In this document: one piece after another, positions 7,110 through 14,726 of the stretch | Numbering within the stretch: position 1 is the first letter of the stretch | How the letters are laid out: every line of letters begins with the position of its first letter | NCBI GenBank assembly: GCA_046303515.1 | Contig: JBKCGI010000248.1 | Location: 1-30,851, forward strand | Source of the DNA: M2408 sp046303515 | GTDB taxonomy: Bacteria; Bacteroidota; Bacteroidia; Flavobacteriales_D; Crocinitomicaceae | Direction: 5' to 3' | Length of the DNA: 30,851 bases | Program-made: the position numbers and the translations under genes | The notes under the pieces: generated by a model | The model's database searches: none | Told to the model about the DNA's origin: nothing | The model's input: only the letters and a program-made list of their open reading frames with translations

Positions 7110-8345
7110 ATGTTTGATTTAGAGCCTCATATTTTTTCCCTTTCAAATGGAATTCGAGTGGTTTATGTTCATGCTCCAGCCCAAGTTGCACATCTTGGTG
7201 TCACAATTTTAGCTGGTTCAAGGTACGAAAATAAAGGCGAAGAAGGTTTAGCTCATTTTTTAGAACATTGTATTTTTAAGGGCACAAAAAAGCGAAGAAG
7301 TTTACATATATTATCTCGTTTGGATTCTGTTGGAGGAGAATTAAATGCCTATACAACCAAGGAGGAAATTTGTGTATATGCTTCTTTCACAAAAGAATAC
7401 ATTAGGAGAAGTTCAGAGTTAATTTCAGATATCGTATTAAATTCAACATTTCCACCAAAGGAAATTGAAAAAGAAAAAGAGATTATTTTAGATGAGATAA
7501 ACTCTTATCTAGATGCACCAAGTGACAAGATTTTTGACGATTTTGAAGAACACTTGTTTAAAAATCATGAACTAGGAAACAATATTTTAGGCACCAAAGA
7601 ATCCGTTGGTTCATTCTCACAGCAAGATTTATTGAATTACGTACATCGTTTTTTCTTCCCTGAAAATATGGTAATTTCATTTGTTGGGGACATTTCAACA
7701 ACTAAGTTAAAAGCCATTTTGGAAAAAGATTTTGGAAGTTTGAAACATCAATCAACACTTTTAAAACCAACTGATTTCAATTCTTATCAAGCTTTTAAAA
7801 TTCGCTCTAAAGAAGCAAATATTCAAGCACACGGAATAATTGGTGGATTAGCACCAAGCTACAACGACGAGCACCGTCGCGCAATGACATTATTAATCAA
7901 TGTACTAGGTGGTCCTGCTTTAAATTCACGTTTGATTCTTTCCATTCGTGAAAAATATGGTTATTCTTATAATATTGAAGCAAATTATTCACCTTTTGCG
8001 GAAACAGGTTACTGGTCAATTTATTTCGGTACGGATCAAAAATACTTGAATAAAACCATCAAATTGATTTATAAGGAATTGAAATTAATTCGCGAAAAAT
8101 CTTTTACAGAAAGTCAACTGAAAGGGGCAAAGGAACAACTTAAAGGACATTTAGCCTTGTCTTTGGATAGTAATTCTGGGATTATGCTTGGACTTGGAAA
8201 AAGTTTGTTGTTGTTTAATCAAATTGATTCTATTCAAGAAATTTACGCAGGAATTGATAAAGTAACTGTACAAGATTTACAAGAAGTTGCGACAAAATAT
8301 TTTGATGAGTCAACTATTTCAGAATTGATTTTTGAGTTGGAATGA
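7110..8345 (+). CDS. M16 family (insulinase-like) zinc peptidase
   Basis: A 411-aa protein with the inverted zinc motif H49-F-L-E52-H53 and the third ligand E129 in ILDEI, 76 residues beyond H53, as in the pitrilysin/mitochondrial processing peptidase family. The C-terminal half has the REKYGYSYNIEANYSPF segment typical of the second M16 domain. There is no signal peptide, so it should be cytoplasmic. Many Bacteroidota carry M16 genes in pairs, one without the zinc site; here there is only one, with an intact site, and it probably forms a homodimer. The substrate is unknown. Its stop overlaps the next ATG (ATGA at 8342-8345), so translation is probably coupled to the sensor kinase. Confidence 0.94.
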   Translation: MFDLEPHIFSLSNGIRVVYVHAPAQVAHLGVTILAGSRYENKGEEGLAHFLEHCIFKGTKKRRSLHILSRLDSVGGELNAYTTKEEICVYASFTKEYIRRSSELISDIVLNSTFPPKEIEKEKEIILDEINSYLDAPSDKIFDDFEEHLFKNHELGNNILGTKESVGSFSQQDLLNYVHRFFFPENMVISFVGDISTTKLKAILEKDFGSLKHQSTLLKPTDFNSYQAFKIRSKEANIQAHGIIGGLAPSYNDEHRRAMTLLINVLGGPALNSRLILSIREKYGYSYNIEANYSPFAETGYWSIYFGTDQKYLNKTIKLIYKELKLIREKSFTESQLKGAKEQLKGHLALSLDSNSGIMLGLGKSLLLFNQIDSIQEIYAGIDKVTVQDLQEVATKYFDESTISELIFELE

Positions 8346-10048
8346 AAATTCTTGTTTGGATAATATTATCTTGTGTCTTTTTTGCACCAGCTTTGTTTCT
8401 TGCCGAAAATCATGAAATTCAAAAAGGAATAGATTTATATCAAAAAGGTGATTTCGAGAAGTCAAAGGATATTTTTGAACATTTAATTGAAATTAAGAAG
8501 AATTTGTCAATTGAAGAAAAAATCCAAATTTTCAACAATCTAGGTAATATTTTCGCAGACCAAGGTAAAAATACGGCCGCACTTTCGAATTATCAGAAAG
8601 CCTTAAAATTAGCGAAACAATATAATAAAAAAATAGATGAAGGTAAAGTGCTTAAAAACATTGGAGCACTTTATGTAAGTTGGAAAAAATTCTCTGAAGC
8701 AGAAAATTATTATTTCAAGGCTTTAAAATTAGGTGAAAAGTATCAAGATTTTAAATTGATTGCCGATTGTTACAATAATTTAGGTACTATTTATGAGCAA
8801 ATCAATGCGTTAGAAAAGGCAAAAAAGTCTTATTTAAAAGCTTTGGAGTTTTATCAAAAACAAAATTCCGATTTAGATATCGCAATGGTTTACAGTAATT
8901 TAGCGATAGTATTTAAAACTGAAGGTAAGGTAGATAAATCGATTGAATATAATGTTTTGGCGCTAGATTTTGCTAAAAAAGGAGAAGATTTGTGGATGTC
9001 TGCAGCAATTTCAAATAATATTGGAAATGCTTATTCTGAAAAAAGAGATTTTACCAACGCAGAAAAATATTGCAGAGAGGCAATTCAATTATCTCAAGAT
9101 ATTAAAGCTATTGAAATTACAATCATGGCTTATGAATCTTTGGCTGAAATGTTTGAGAAAAAAGGAGATTTTAAACAAGCATATTTTTTTTCAAAAAAAA
9201 TGATTGTGCTCAATAATGAGTTTTTAAATAGTAATCAAACCCAGCAATTTTCTGAATTAGAAGTTAAATTTAAAACCAAGGAAAAAGAACTTGAAAATCA
9301 AAAATTGAATTTCGAAAAAAAACAAATCGAAAAACAAAATTATTTAAATATCAGTATTTTTAGCTTTGTTTTTGTACTCATTTTACTAGTTGTAATCTTT
9401 TATTTCCGCGTAAAACGTCAAAAAATTCTATTTCAAAAACAAAAAGAATTAAATAATGCTGTTTTGGAAAGCGAAAACAAAGAAAGATTTAGAATTGCAC
9501 GGGATTTGCACGATTCAGTGGGACAAATGCTTTCCGTAATAAAAATGCATTTATCTAACCTTCCAGAAAATGATTCTTTGGGTGAGTTGGTAGATAAAAC
9601 AATAACAGAAGTGAGAGCAATTTCTCACAATTTGATTCCTGAGGCACTTAATTTTGGATTAAAAAGAGCATTAGAAGAACTTGTTGAAAAAACACAAGTG
9701 GAAGGGAAAGTTAGAATTGATATGGATTTTAAAATTGAAAAAGCTCAAATACATCTTTCCAAAGAAAAGGAATTAATGCTGTTTCGAATTATTCAAGAAT
9801 TACTTGGAAATACACTGAAACATGCCCAAGCCACTGAAATACAGCTAAAAATAATAGAAATTGGTGGTGAAATCGAATTGCTTTTTTCAGAAAATGGAAT
9901 TGGATTTGATGTGAAAAAAATTGCAAGTTCAGAAGGTTTAGGTTGGAAAAACACCTACGCACGATTGTCATTACTGAATGGTGCAATAGAAATTTCATCT
10001 GAAAAAAATAAAGGTTCACAAATTAAAATTTCACTACCCAATGCTTGA
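8342..10048 (+). CDS. TPR-containing sensor histidine kinase (NarL-type, HisKA_3)
   Basis: A 568-aa membrane sensor. It has a signal peptide (about 1-21), then six or seven tetratricopeptide repeats (about 60-290, e.g. FNNLGNIFADQGK, YNNLGTIYEQINA, SNNIGNAYSEKRD), a coiled coil, one membrane span (about 335-357, IFSFVFVLILLVVIFYF), and a kinase core. The HisKA_3 box RIARDLHDSVGQ places the phospho-acceptor at H390. The HATPase part has an N-box-like QELLGNTLKHA, ENGIGFD (G1) and GLGWKNTYARL (G2). The TPR region is predicted to be periplasmic and to read protein partners or envelope state. The next gene is its cognate response regulator and overlaps it by 8 bp. The gene immediately before also overlaps, so the pair is transcribed with pdxH and M16. 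Confidence 0.93.
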   Translation: MKILVWIILSCVFFAPALFLAENHEIQKGIDLYQKGDFEKSKDIFEHLIEIKKNLSIEEKIQIFNNLGNIFADQGKNTAALSNYQKALKLAKQYNKKIDEGKVLKNIGALYVSWKKFSEAENYYFKALKLGEKYQDFKLIADCYNNLGTIYEQINALEKAKKSYLKALEFYQKQNSDLDIAMVYSNLAIVFKTEGKVDKSIEYNVLALDFAKKGEDLWMSAAISNNIGNAYSEKRDFTNAEKYCREAIQLSQDIKAIEITIMAYESLAEMFEKKGDFKQAYFFSKKMIVLNNEFLNSNQTQQFSELEVKFKTKEKELENQKLNFEKKQIEKQNYLNISIFSFVFVLILLVVIFYFRVKRQKILFQKQKELNNAVLESENKERFRIARDLHDSVGQMLSVIKMHLSNLPENDSLGELVDKTITEVRAISHNLIPEALNFGLKRALEELVEKTQVEGKVRIDMDFKIEKAQIHLSKEKELMLFRIIQELLGNTLKHAQATEIQLKIIEIGGEIELLFSENGIGFDVKKIASSEGLGWKNTYARLSLLNGAIEISSEKNKGSQIKISLPNA

Positions 10049-10694
10049 AAAAGAATTTAACATCATGTTGATAGATGATCATCAATTAATTATTGATGGG
10101 ATTAAAAGTATGTTTACAGAGGAAAAACGGATTCATTTTGCCTTTGAAGCCAATGATGGTTTGACCGCCAGAGAAATTATTTCAGAAAATCACAACAAAA
10201 TTGATTTAATCATCGCCGATGTAAACATGCCTGGATTGACCGGAATAGAATTGTGTCAATTTGTAAAACAAAATTTTAATGACATAAAAGTTTTGATTTT
10301 ATCCATGTTTCAAAGTACTTCTGTTGTAAAAGAAGCAGTTTTTGCGGAAGCAGATGGATACATCATCAAAAATACAGGTAAAGTTGATTTTTCAAAAGCC
10401 TTATTTCGGATTTTGGATGGTGGAACCTATTATTCTGAAGCAATTATGCCCTTGATTTACAAAGAATATCAAAAGGAACAAGAAAAGAAAGAAGCAATTT
10501 CAATTTTATCACAACGTGAGATTGAAGTTTTAGCTTTGATTGTGAAAGAACTAACAAGTGAGGAAATTGCCAATCAACTTTTTATTTCCAAAAAAACGGT
10601 GGATAATCATAGACAAAGTTTATTGCATAAAACGCATTCAAAATCTACGGTTGGATTGGTGAAATTTGCCATAAAATGTGGTTTAGAAGTGTAA
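10041..10694 (+). CDS. NarL/FixJ-type response regulator with LuxR helix-turn-helix
   Basis: A 217-aa two-domain regulator. The receiver has the acidic pair D12-D13 (LIDDHQ), phospho-acceptor D60 (IIADVNMPG) and K110 (YIIKN). The output domain (about 150-212) is a LuxR-type HTH: LSQREIEVLALIVKELTSEE, followed by ISKKTVDNHRQSLL. It overlaps the kinase gene by 8 bp and is its evident partner. The first intergenic region downstream holds two palindromes of the size expected for a dimer of this family, placed at an activator position, so the next operon is the probable target. Confidence 0.95.
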   Translation: MLEKEFNIMLIDDHQLIIDGIKSMFTEEKRIHFAFEANDGLTAREIISENHNKIDLIIADVNMPGLTGIELCQFVKQNFNDIKVLILSMFQSTSVVKEAVFAEADGYIIKNTGKVDFSKALFRILDGGTYYSEAIMPLIYKEYQKEQEKKEAISILSQREIEVLALIVKELTSEEIANQLFISKKTVDNHRQSLLHKTHSKSTVGLVKFAIKCGLEV

Positions 10695-10696
10695 AT

Positions 10697-10735
10697 TAGG
10701 TATTAATACCTATATGGTTTTGGTATAATTGCCTA
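10697..10735 (+). promoter_or_regulatory. Tandem palindromic operator candidate for the response regulator
   Basis: Site 1 is TAGGTATTAATACCTA (10697-10712), a perfect 16-bp palindrome. Site 2 is TTGGTATAATTGCCTA (10720-10735), identical to site 1 at 12 of 16 positions and an imperfect palindrome. Their centres are 23 bp apart, about two helical turns. Measured from the predicted start near 10772 they are centred at about -67 and -44. TACCTAT in site 1 also fits the NarL heptamer pattern, but the arrangement is not the classic 7-2-7. Confidence 0.6.
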
Positions 10736-10758
10736 TTTCATGAAGTTTTGTTCTCAAG

Positions 10759-10766
10759 TACATTTG
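10759..10766 (+). promoter_or_regulatory. -7 element of the five-gene envelope operon
   Basis: TACATTTG is a perfect TAnnTTTG, with a predicted start near 10772 and the ATG at 10792. The -33 region (around 10736-10740, tttca) is a poor match to TTG, and the second palindrome ends right at it. Confidence 0.65.
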
Positions 10767-10791
10767 TATTATGATTTTAAAACGTAAACAA

Positions 10792-11724
10792 ATGAAAAAA
10801 ATTCAATTTATTTTTGCAATATTTATACTTTCAGTTTCAAGTATTTTAGGACAAACTAAAGGTAAATATGATTTAGACTTATATCAAAAAAGACTTTCAT
10901 TAGTTCCTAAAGTTGAACTTGGACTATTTGGTCAAATGGCTCCAATGAATTTTGGACTTGATGCTTCTTATTATGTGAAAAATAATTTATCATTTCAAAC
11001 GTCATTTGGTACTGGTAAGGAAAATAATAAAGTTGAAATTGGAGGAACTTTCTGTTTAAAAAATGAAATAAAATCAAAGGATGCAAAGGTTTTTGATAAA
11101 ACGATTAGCCAAGATTCAAGAGGTGAAGTTTATCAAGTTTTACTTACAAAAGTAAATTTCCACTCAATAAGAGGAATAAGAGGAGGAGCCTACAGAAGAG
11201 GTTTTGATATTTCAGTTTTTGAAGCGAATGATATGGGTTATGATGAAACCGAAATGGTACTAGTTTCAGGTGGAACTGAAACTCCTTATATTTTGGGGAA
11301 GGAGCAATATAATTACACTGTAACATCTTTAAAAGCTTATAACTTTTCAGCAATTGGAGTTTACGCTGGTTATTATATATATAACTCAAGAAATACAACA
11401 AATTCAAATTTGGAAACGGGAACCTTTTCAAAAGGTCGTAAAAATTATGGTTTGGGAATAGCGACTGATCTTTTAATTGGAGGCGGATTACTCTCAGTCC
11501 CAAATGATTTTAAAAATTCATATAAAATTGAAAATCAAGTTGCTTCAGGTTTGCCAGTTGGTGCAAGATGTAATTTAGAATTTTCTTATTATGTAGGAAA
11601 AAATCATCAAACAGCATTTTTTACAAATATGGAATTTGGAAAATACCCAAAAGTTGGCGGATTTGTTGCTCTGTGGGGTATAGGAGTAAGAATAGATTTG
11701 CTGGAAAAAATTGTGAGTAACTAA
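10792..11724 (+). CDS. Exported outer-membrane barrel-like protein, first gene of unknown envelope operon
   Basis: A 310-aa protein, counted from the ATG at 10792, which gives MKKIQFIFAIFILSVSSILGQ as signal peptide. An in-frame ATG at 10771 is at the predicted transcription start and would add a charged extension, so it is less likely. The mature protein has short amphipathic strands such as VELGLFGQM, FGLDASYYV, LEFSYYV and FVALWGIGVRIDLL, consistent with a small barrel. The stretch IRGIRGGAYRRGFD (about 131-144) is rich in Gly and Arg. I do not recognise a family. Four further envelope genes follow in the same direction. Confidence 0.78.
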   Translation: MKKIQFIFAIFILSVSSILGQTKGKYDLDLYQKRLSLVPKVELGLFGQMAPMNFGLDASYYVKNNLSFQTSFGTGKENNKVEIGGTFCLKNEIKSKDAKVFDKTISQDSRGEVYQVLLTKVNFHSIRGIRGGAYRRGFDISVFEANDMGYDETEMVLVSGGTETPYILGKEQYNYTVTSLKAYNFSAIGVYAGYYIYNSRNTTNSNLETGTFSKGRKNYGLGIATDLLIGGGLLSVPNDFKNSYKIENQVASGLPVGARCNLEFSYYVGKNHQTAFFTNMEFGKYPKVGGFVALWGIGVRIDLLEKIVSN

Positions 11725-11756
11725 AAAAATATTAATTTTACTTTAAAATTAGATTT

Positions 11757-12635
11757 ATGAAATTAATAGGACTTATAATTTTGCAATTAACGCTAATTTG
11801 TTCCTTTAGCTTTAATGGATATTCCCAAGAAATAATTCACAAAAAAGCCAAACAAGTTTACATTGGTGCCATTTGGGGTGGCGGTTATGGTTATTTAGAG
11901 TGGAATACTGATCTTGAAAAAGTTTTGAAGTCCAAAAAATATTCTGATGCTGATATTAAGGAAATGGAGCGATTAACAAAAGTTGAAAACCATCCGATTC
12001 ATATCAATTCTCCAGAGTTGTTTTTTGCAAATAAATTTCACTTTCATAATTTTCACGTCAAAGAAATTGCAAGTTTTGAAAGTCTATATGTACCTGACAA
12101 CAGGAATTTAAAATATAAATTACTTTGGATTCCTTATGAAGAGAATCAAAATCAGGTAGAGGGTTTAAGGCCAACTGATAAAAATGGATTTTACATCATC
12201 ATGCACAGAATGAGTGTAAAAAGTAAAGCCGAGCCAAAGGAAGGTTTAACCGTAATATCAAAAGCTGATTTAGAGAAAATTAATGCTGAAAAAGCTAGAC
12301 TTGCGGCTCTAAAAATGGAACAGGAAGCCCTAGCAGCGGAAAGATTGAGTAAAACATATACAATCACATATGTTTTAAGAAAAGTAAGTTCAAATTTTAT
12401 TTCTGCAGCAGTTTATTACAGTGCTGTTTGCGTGGAAGTATATGATTCAAGAGATACACGTTCGGAGCAAAGAATGAAACAACAGGCTGAGAGCGAGTTT
12501 CAAAAAAATGTAAAATTAAACGGTTATGAAATTCATTCTGTTCATTTTGATAAAATGCCAGCAAAAGATGCCATAAGATTGGTAGGAGCGTTGATAGATT
12601 TGAGTGACACGAGATTATTGAGAACTGAATTGTAA
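11757..12635 (+). CDS. Secreted protein with coiled-coil segment, unknown
   Basis: A 292-aa protein with a signal peptide ending NGYSQ (about residues 1-23). A middle stretch (about 168-198; KINAEKARLAALKMEQEALA) is a charged, Ala/Leu/Glu-rich helix likely to be a coiled coil. The region before it is rich in His and aromatic residues (NKFHFHNFHVKE). The C-terminal part (about 199-292) looks like a compact alpha/beta domain. No enzyme motif or lipobox is seen. It lies 32 bp after the preceding barrel gene and 13 bp before the next one. I cannot name the family. A periplasmic or surface-linked partner of the neighbouring barrels is a fair inference. Confidence 0.75.
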   Translation: MKLIGLIILQLTLICSFSFNGYSQEIIHKKAKQVYIGAIWGGGYGYLEWNTDLEKVLKSKKYSDADIKEMERLTKVENHPIHINSPELFFANKFHFHNFHVKEIASFESLYVPDNRNLKYKLLWIPYEENQNQVEGLRPTDKNGFYIIMHRMSVKSKAEPKEGLTVISKADLEKINAEKARLAALKMEQEALAAERLSKTYTITYVLRKVSSNFISAAVYYSAVCVEVYDSRDTRSEQRMKQQAESEFQKNVKLNGYEIHSVHFDKMPAKDAIRLVGALIDLSDTRLLRTEL

Positions 12636-12648
12636 TAGAAATAAATTG

Positions 12649-13347
12649 ATGAAAAATCTGCTAATAGTTGTTATATTTTTTTCGAGAATTTTCTTGTATT
12701 CCCAAGATTTTTCGGATAATTTCACTTACGTTGGAGTAGGTGTAAACAAGTACATTTACGGATTAACTCCCTTTGATATTTATGCTTACGATGTAAATCA
12801 TTTGAGCACTAATACTAACAAATATGCAAAGTTTAGGTATGCACCTGGAATTGTTTTGGGAAGTTTTGTTGGAGAAAATTCGGTAAAAGGAAAATTTGAA
12901 TATACATTCAATTCAAAGCGAAGTGATGCAGAATATACGGAAATAAGTTATTTGGACAGTTTACCATACGAAATCAAAGAAAAAATCAAGGTCAACTATG
13001 CTCAATTCAAGGTTGGAGTCTTTACAAGTATTGGAAAAAAAGGAAATTTTGCTCTCGCGACTACATTAGACTTAGGTGTTTTGAACAATAAAATAAAACG
13101 CTCAGGAGGTTTTTATTCGGGAAAATGGGAAAAGTTTATGACGCAATTGGGTATGTCTAATGATTACAGGTCAAGAGAATTCACTGCTGGCATAGGACTT
13201 AGTTTGAATTACATGAAAAATAATTTTTTATTTACCTTAACAAGATCTTTTACTATTATGGATGCTCAATACAACAATGTTAAAACATTAGAAGATTTTT
13301 TGGTGAATACGCAACATTACCAATTTTCAATTTCATACGCATTTTAA
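12649..13347 (+). CDS. Outer-membrane beta-barrel-like protein, unknown
   Basis: A 232-aa protein counted from the ATG at 12649; an adjacent TTG at 12646 is the weaker option. The signal peptide is MKNLLIVVIFFSRIFLYSQ. The mature part shows barrel-type strands (FTYVGVGVNKYIYGL, VKGKFEYTFNS, NYAQFKVGVFTSIG, FTAGIGLSLNYM) and ends in a strand with terminal Phe (YQFSISYAF), a good beta-signal for BAM insertion. The size fits an 8- to 10-strand barrel. The stop is followed after 1 bp by the next barrel gene, so they are translated from one message. Ligand or role is not evident. Confidence 0.8.
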   Translation: MKNLLIVVIFFSRIFLYSQDFSDNFTYVGVGVNKYIYGLTPFDIYAYDVNHLSTNTNKYAKFRYAPGIVLGSFVGENSVKGKFEYTFNSKRSDAEYTEISYLDSLPYEIKEKIKVNYAQFKVGVFTSIGKKGNFALATTLDLGVLNNKIKRSGGFYSGKWEKFMTQLGMSNDYRSREFTAGIGLSLNYMKNNFLFTLTRSFTIMDAQYNNVKTLEDFLVNTQHYQFSISYAF

Positions 13348-13348
13348 A

Positions 13349-14050
13349 ATGAAACAGTTTATAATTTTTTGCTCGCTTTTTGTTGGTTTTCAAATTCATT
13401 CTCAATTTGATTTTAGTCTAAGACTTGGAGCTGGAGTTGGGATCTCCAAATCTAAGACTTTTAACATGGTGCAAGATTCCTACAATACATTTAATGCATC
13501 AACACTGAAAAACAATTTATCAACTGGTCTAAATAAGGCTTTGACTATAGAATTAAATGCAAAATCTGACAGATTGTTTATGGGCTTAGGTTTAACTAGT
13601 TTTAGGGCCAGCGCAAATGCAAAATTCACCAATGATTCGGAAAGAATAATTGATTTTAAGCATAATTTTTATAATATCTTAATAGGATTTTCAAAAGATA
13701 AGGGAGATGGAGAAATTGTTATTGCATCAGGAATTTGTGTAACAGATTACTTTTTAACAAGTTATGTAGAATATGCAACTGGCGATAGAGATTACGCATA
13801 TGGAACTTTGCAAGGAACGTACCATACTAATGGTTTTGGCATTCCTATGATGTTAGAATATGGAAGATATTTAGATGAAGATTTAAGATATTTTGTTTAT
13901 GGTCGTTGTCAAATTCAAGCCATTTCTGCAACAAAATTTACCTTATATAATATTGCCAATGGACAAACTTCTGCCATTTATGAAGGTGTTGAGATTCTTG
14001 ACGACACGAAACGAATGCTATTTGAAATTGGTTTAAAATATAATTTATAA
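13349..14050 (+). CDS. Outer-membrane beta-barrel-like protein, unknown
   Basis: A 233-aa protein with a signal peptide (MKQFIIFCSLFVGFQIHSQ). Strand-like segments include FDFSLRLGAGVGIS, DRLFMGLGLTSF and YFVYGRCQIQAI, and the last strand is MLFEIGLKYNL, a plausible beta-signal. Its length is nearly the same as that of the preceding barrel gene, but I see no clear sequence similarity beyond the fold pattern, so I do not call them recent duplicates. It lies 4 bp before the lipoprotein gene that closes the operon. Function unknown. Confidence 0.8.
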   Translation: MKQFIIFCSLFVGFQIHSQFDFSLRLGAGVGISKSKTFNMVQDSYNTFNASTLKNNLSTGLNKALTIELNAKSDRLFMGLGLTSFRASANAKFTNDSERIIDFKHNFYNILIGFSKDKGDGEIVIASGICVTDYFLTSYVEYATGDRDYAYGTLQGTYHTNGFGIPMMLEYGRYLDEDLRYFVYGRCQIQAISATKFTLYNIANGQTSAIYEGVEILDDTKRMLFEIGLKYNL

Positions 14051-14054
14051 AAAA

Positions 14055-14495
14055 ATGAAGACATTAATTTTTCTTTCTCTTTCAGTTTTACTTTTGTTCT
14101 CTTGTTCAAAGCAAGAAAGAAATAAACGCATGTTTGCAGGTAATTGGGTTTTAAAAAATATCATCACAAAAAAATACCTTGATAACCAGGAAACTGAAAG
14201 TAAGGACACTAGCTATTACGGAGTAATGCAATTACAGAACACTACTGGAGTAGAAAATCATGCTTATTTTACCGGTTTTGTTCCTTTTCCTAGTGATTAT
14301 GCTAATTGGGATGTATCTGATGATGAACCAAATGTAATCAGATTTTATTTAATGAATTTAGATATGGGTGTAAATTTTTCTTATAATTTTACTGTTAATA
14401 AAATAAACTCTAAAAAATTAATACTGACTTCCTTTGTTTCTGATAATGATTTGAATGTTCAAGAAAAATATACTTGGGAATTTACAAAAGAATAG
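14055..14495 (+). CDS. Lipoprotein with lipocalin-like fold, last gene of envelope operon
   Basis: A 146-aa lipoprotein. The signal ends with the lipobox LLFSC, putting the acylated Cys at about residue 17, followed by SKQERN. After this, FAGNWVLK resembles the opening G-x-W strand of small lipocalin-like lipoproteins of Bacteroidota, and the rest alternates in beta strands (IRFYLMNL, FSYNFTV, KYTWEFTKE). The lipocalin-like label is a fold guess. It is probably anchored at the outer membrane and works with the barrel proteins upstream. The gene meets the convergent 72-aa gene with 11 bp between stops. Confidence 0.78.
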   Translation: MKTLIFLSLSVLLLFSCSKQERNKRMFAGNWVLKNIITKKYLDNQETESKDTSYYGVMQLQNTTGVENHAYFTGFVPFPSDYANWDVSDDEPNVIRFYLMNLDMGVNFSYNFTVNKINSKKLILTSFVSDNDLNVQEKYTWEFTKE

Positions 14496-14506
14496 AGAAA
14501 ATAAGT

Positions 14507-14725
14507 TTAATCAACTTTTAAAATCAATTTTTTAATTTTCATGGCCTTTTCAAAATGATCAAATTGATTTTCTTCAATCCACCAGCGAGCAACTTCCATT
14601 AATTCTTTGGGATTATCATTTTTATTTGCAAAAAATGCATAAAAAGAAAGGCCTACATTTTCTCCGCTTTTAGCGATTTTTGAATCACAAACGTGAATGA
14701 TTTTTTGCTTCATTGAATCTGTCAT
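14507..14725 (-). CDS. Small conserved protein (probably DUF6500 family)
   Basis: A 72-aa soluble protein. The core KSGENVGLSFYAFFANKNDN followed by ARWWIEENQFDHFEKAMK is highly patterned and looks like a conserved short family found in diverse bacteria; I believe it is DUF6500, but from memory only. Its start lies 1 bp after the stop of the histidine kinase gene upstream, so the two are probably translated from one transcript. There is no receiver domain, so it is not a response regulator. Its role is unknown. Confidence 0.75.
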   Translation of the reverse strand: MTDSMKQKIIHVCDSKIAKSGENVGLSFYAFFANKNDNPKELMEVARWWIEENQFDHFEKAMKIKKLILKVD

Positions 14726-14726
14726 A

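Noticed and set aside
11144..11503. A 119-codon open frame on the minus strand within the first envelope gene.
   Set aside because: It is antisense to a gene with a signal peptide and a good promoter. Its product is Leu/Phe/Asn-rich without any motif, as expected from reverse-complement AT-rich DNA.
12649..14050. Tandem duplication, as the two barrel genes are 232 and 233 aa.
   Set aside because: I see no shared sequence beyond general barrel patterns, so equal size is likely a coincidence.
14496..14530. Terminator between the convergent lipoprotein and 72-aa genes.
   Set aside because: Only a 5-bp stem AAGTT/AACTT is present and no proper T-run follows. I do not call it.
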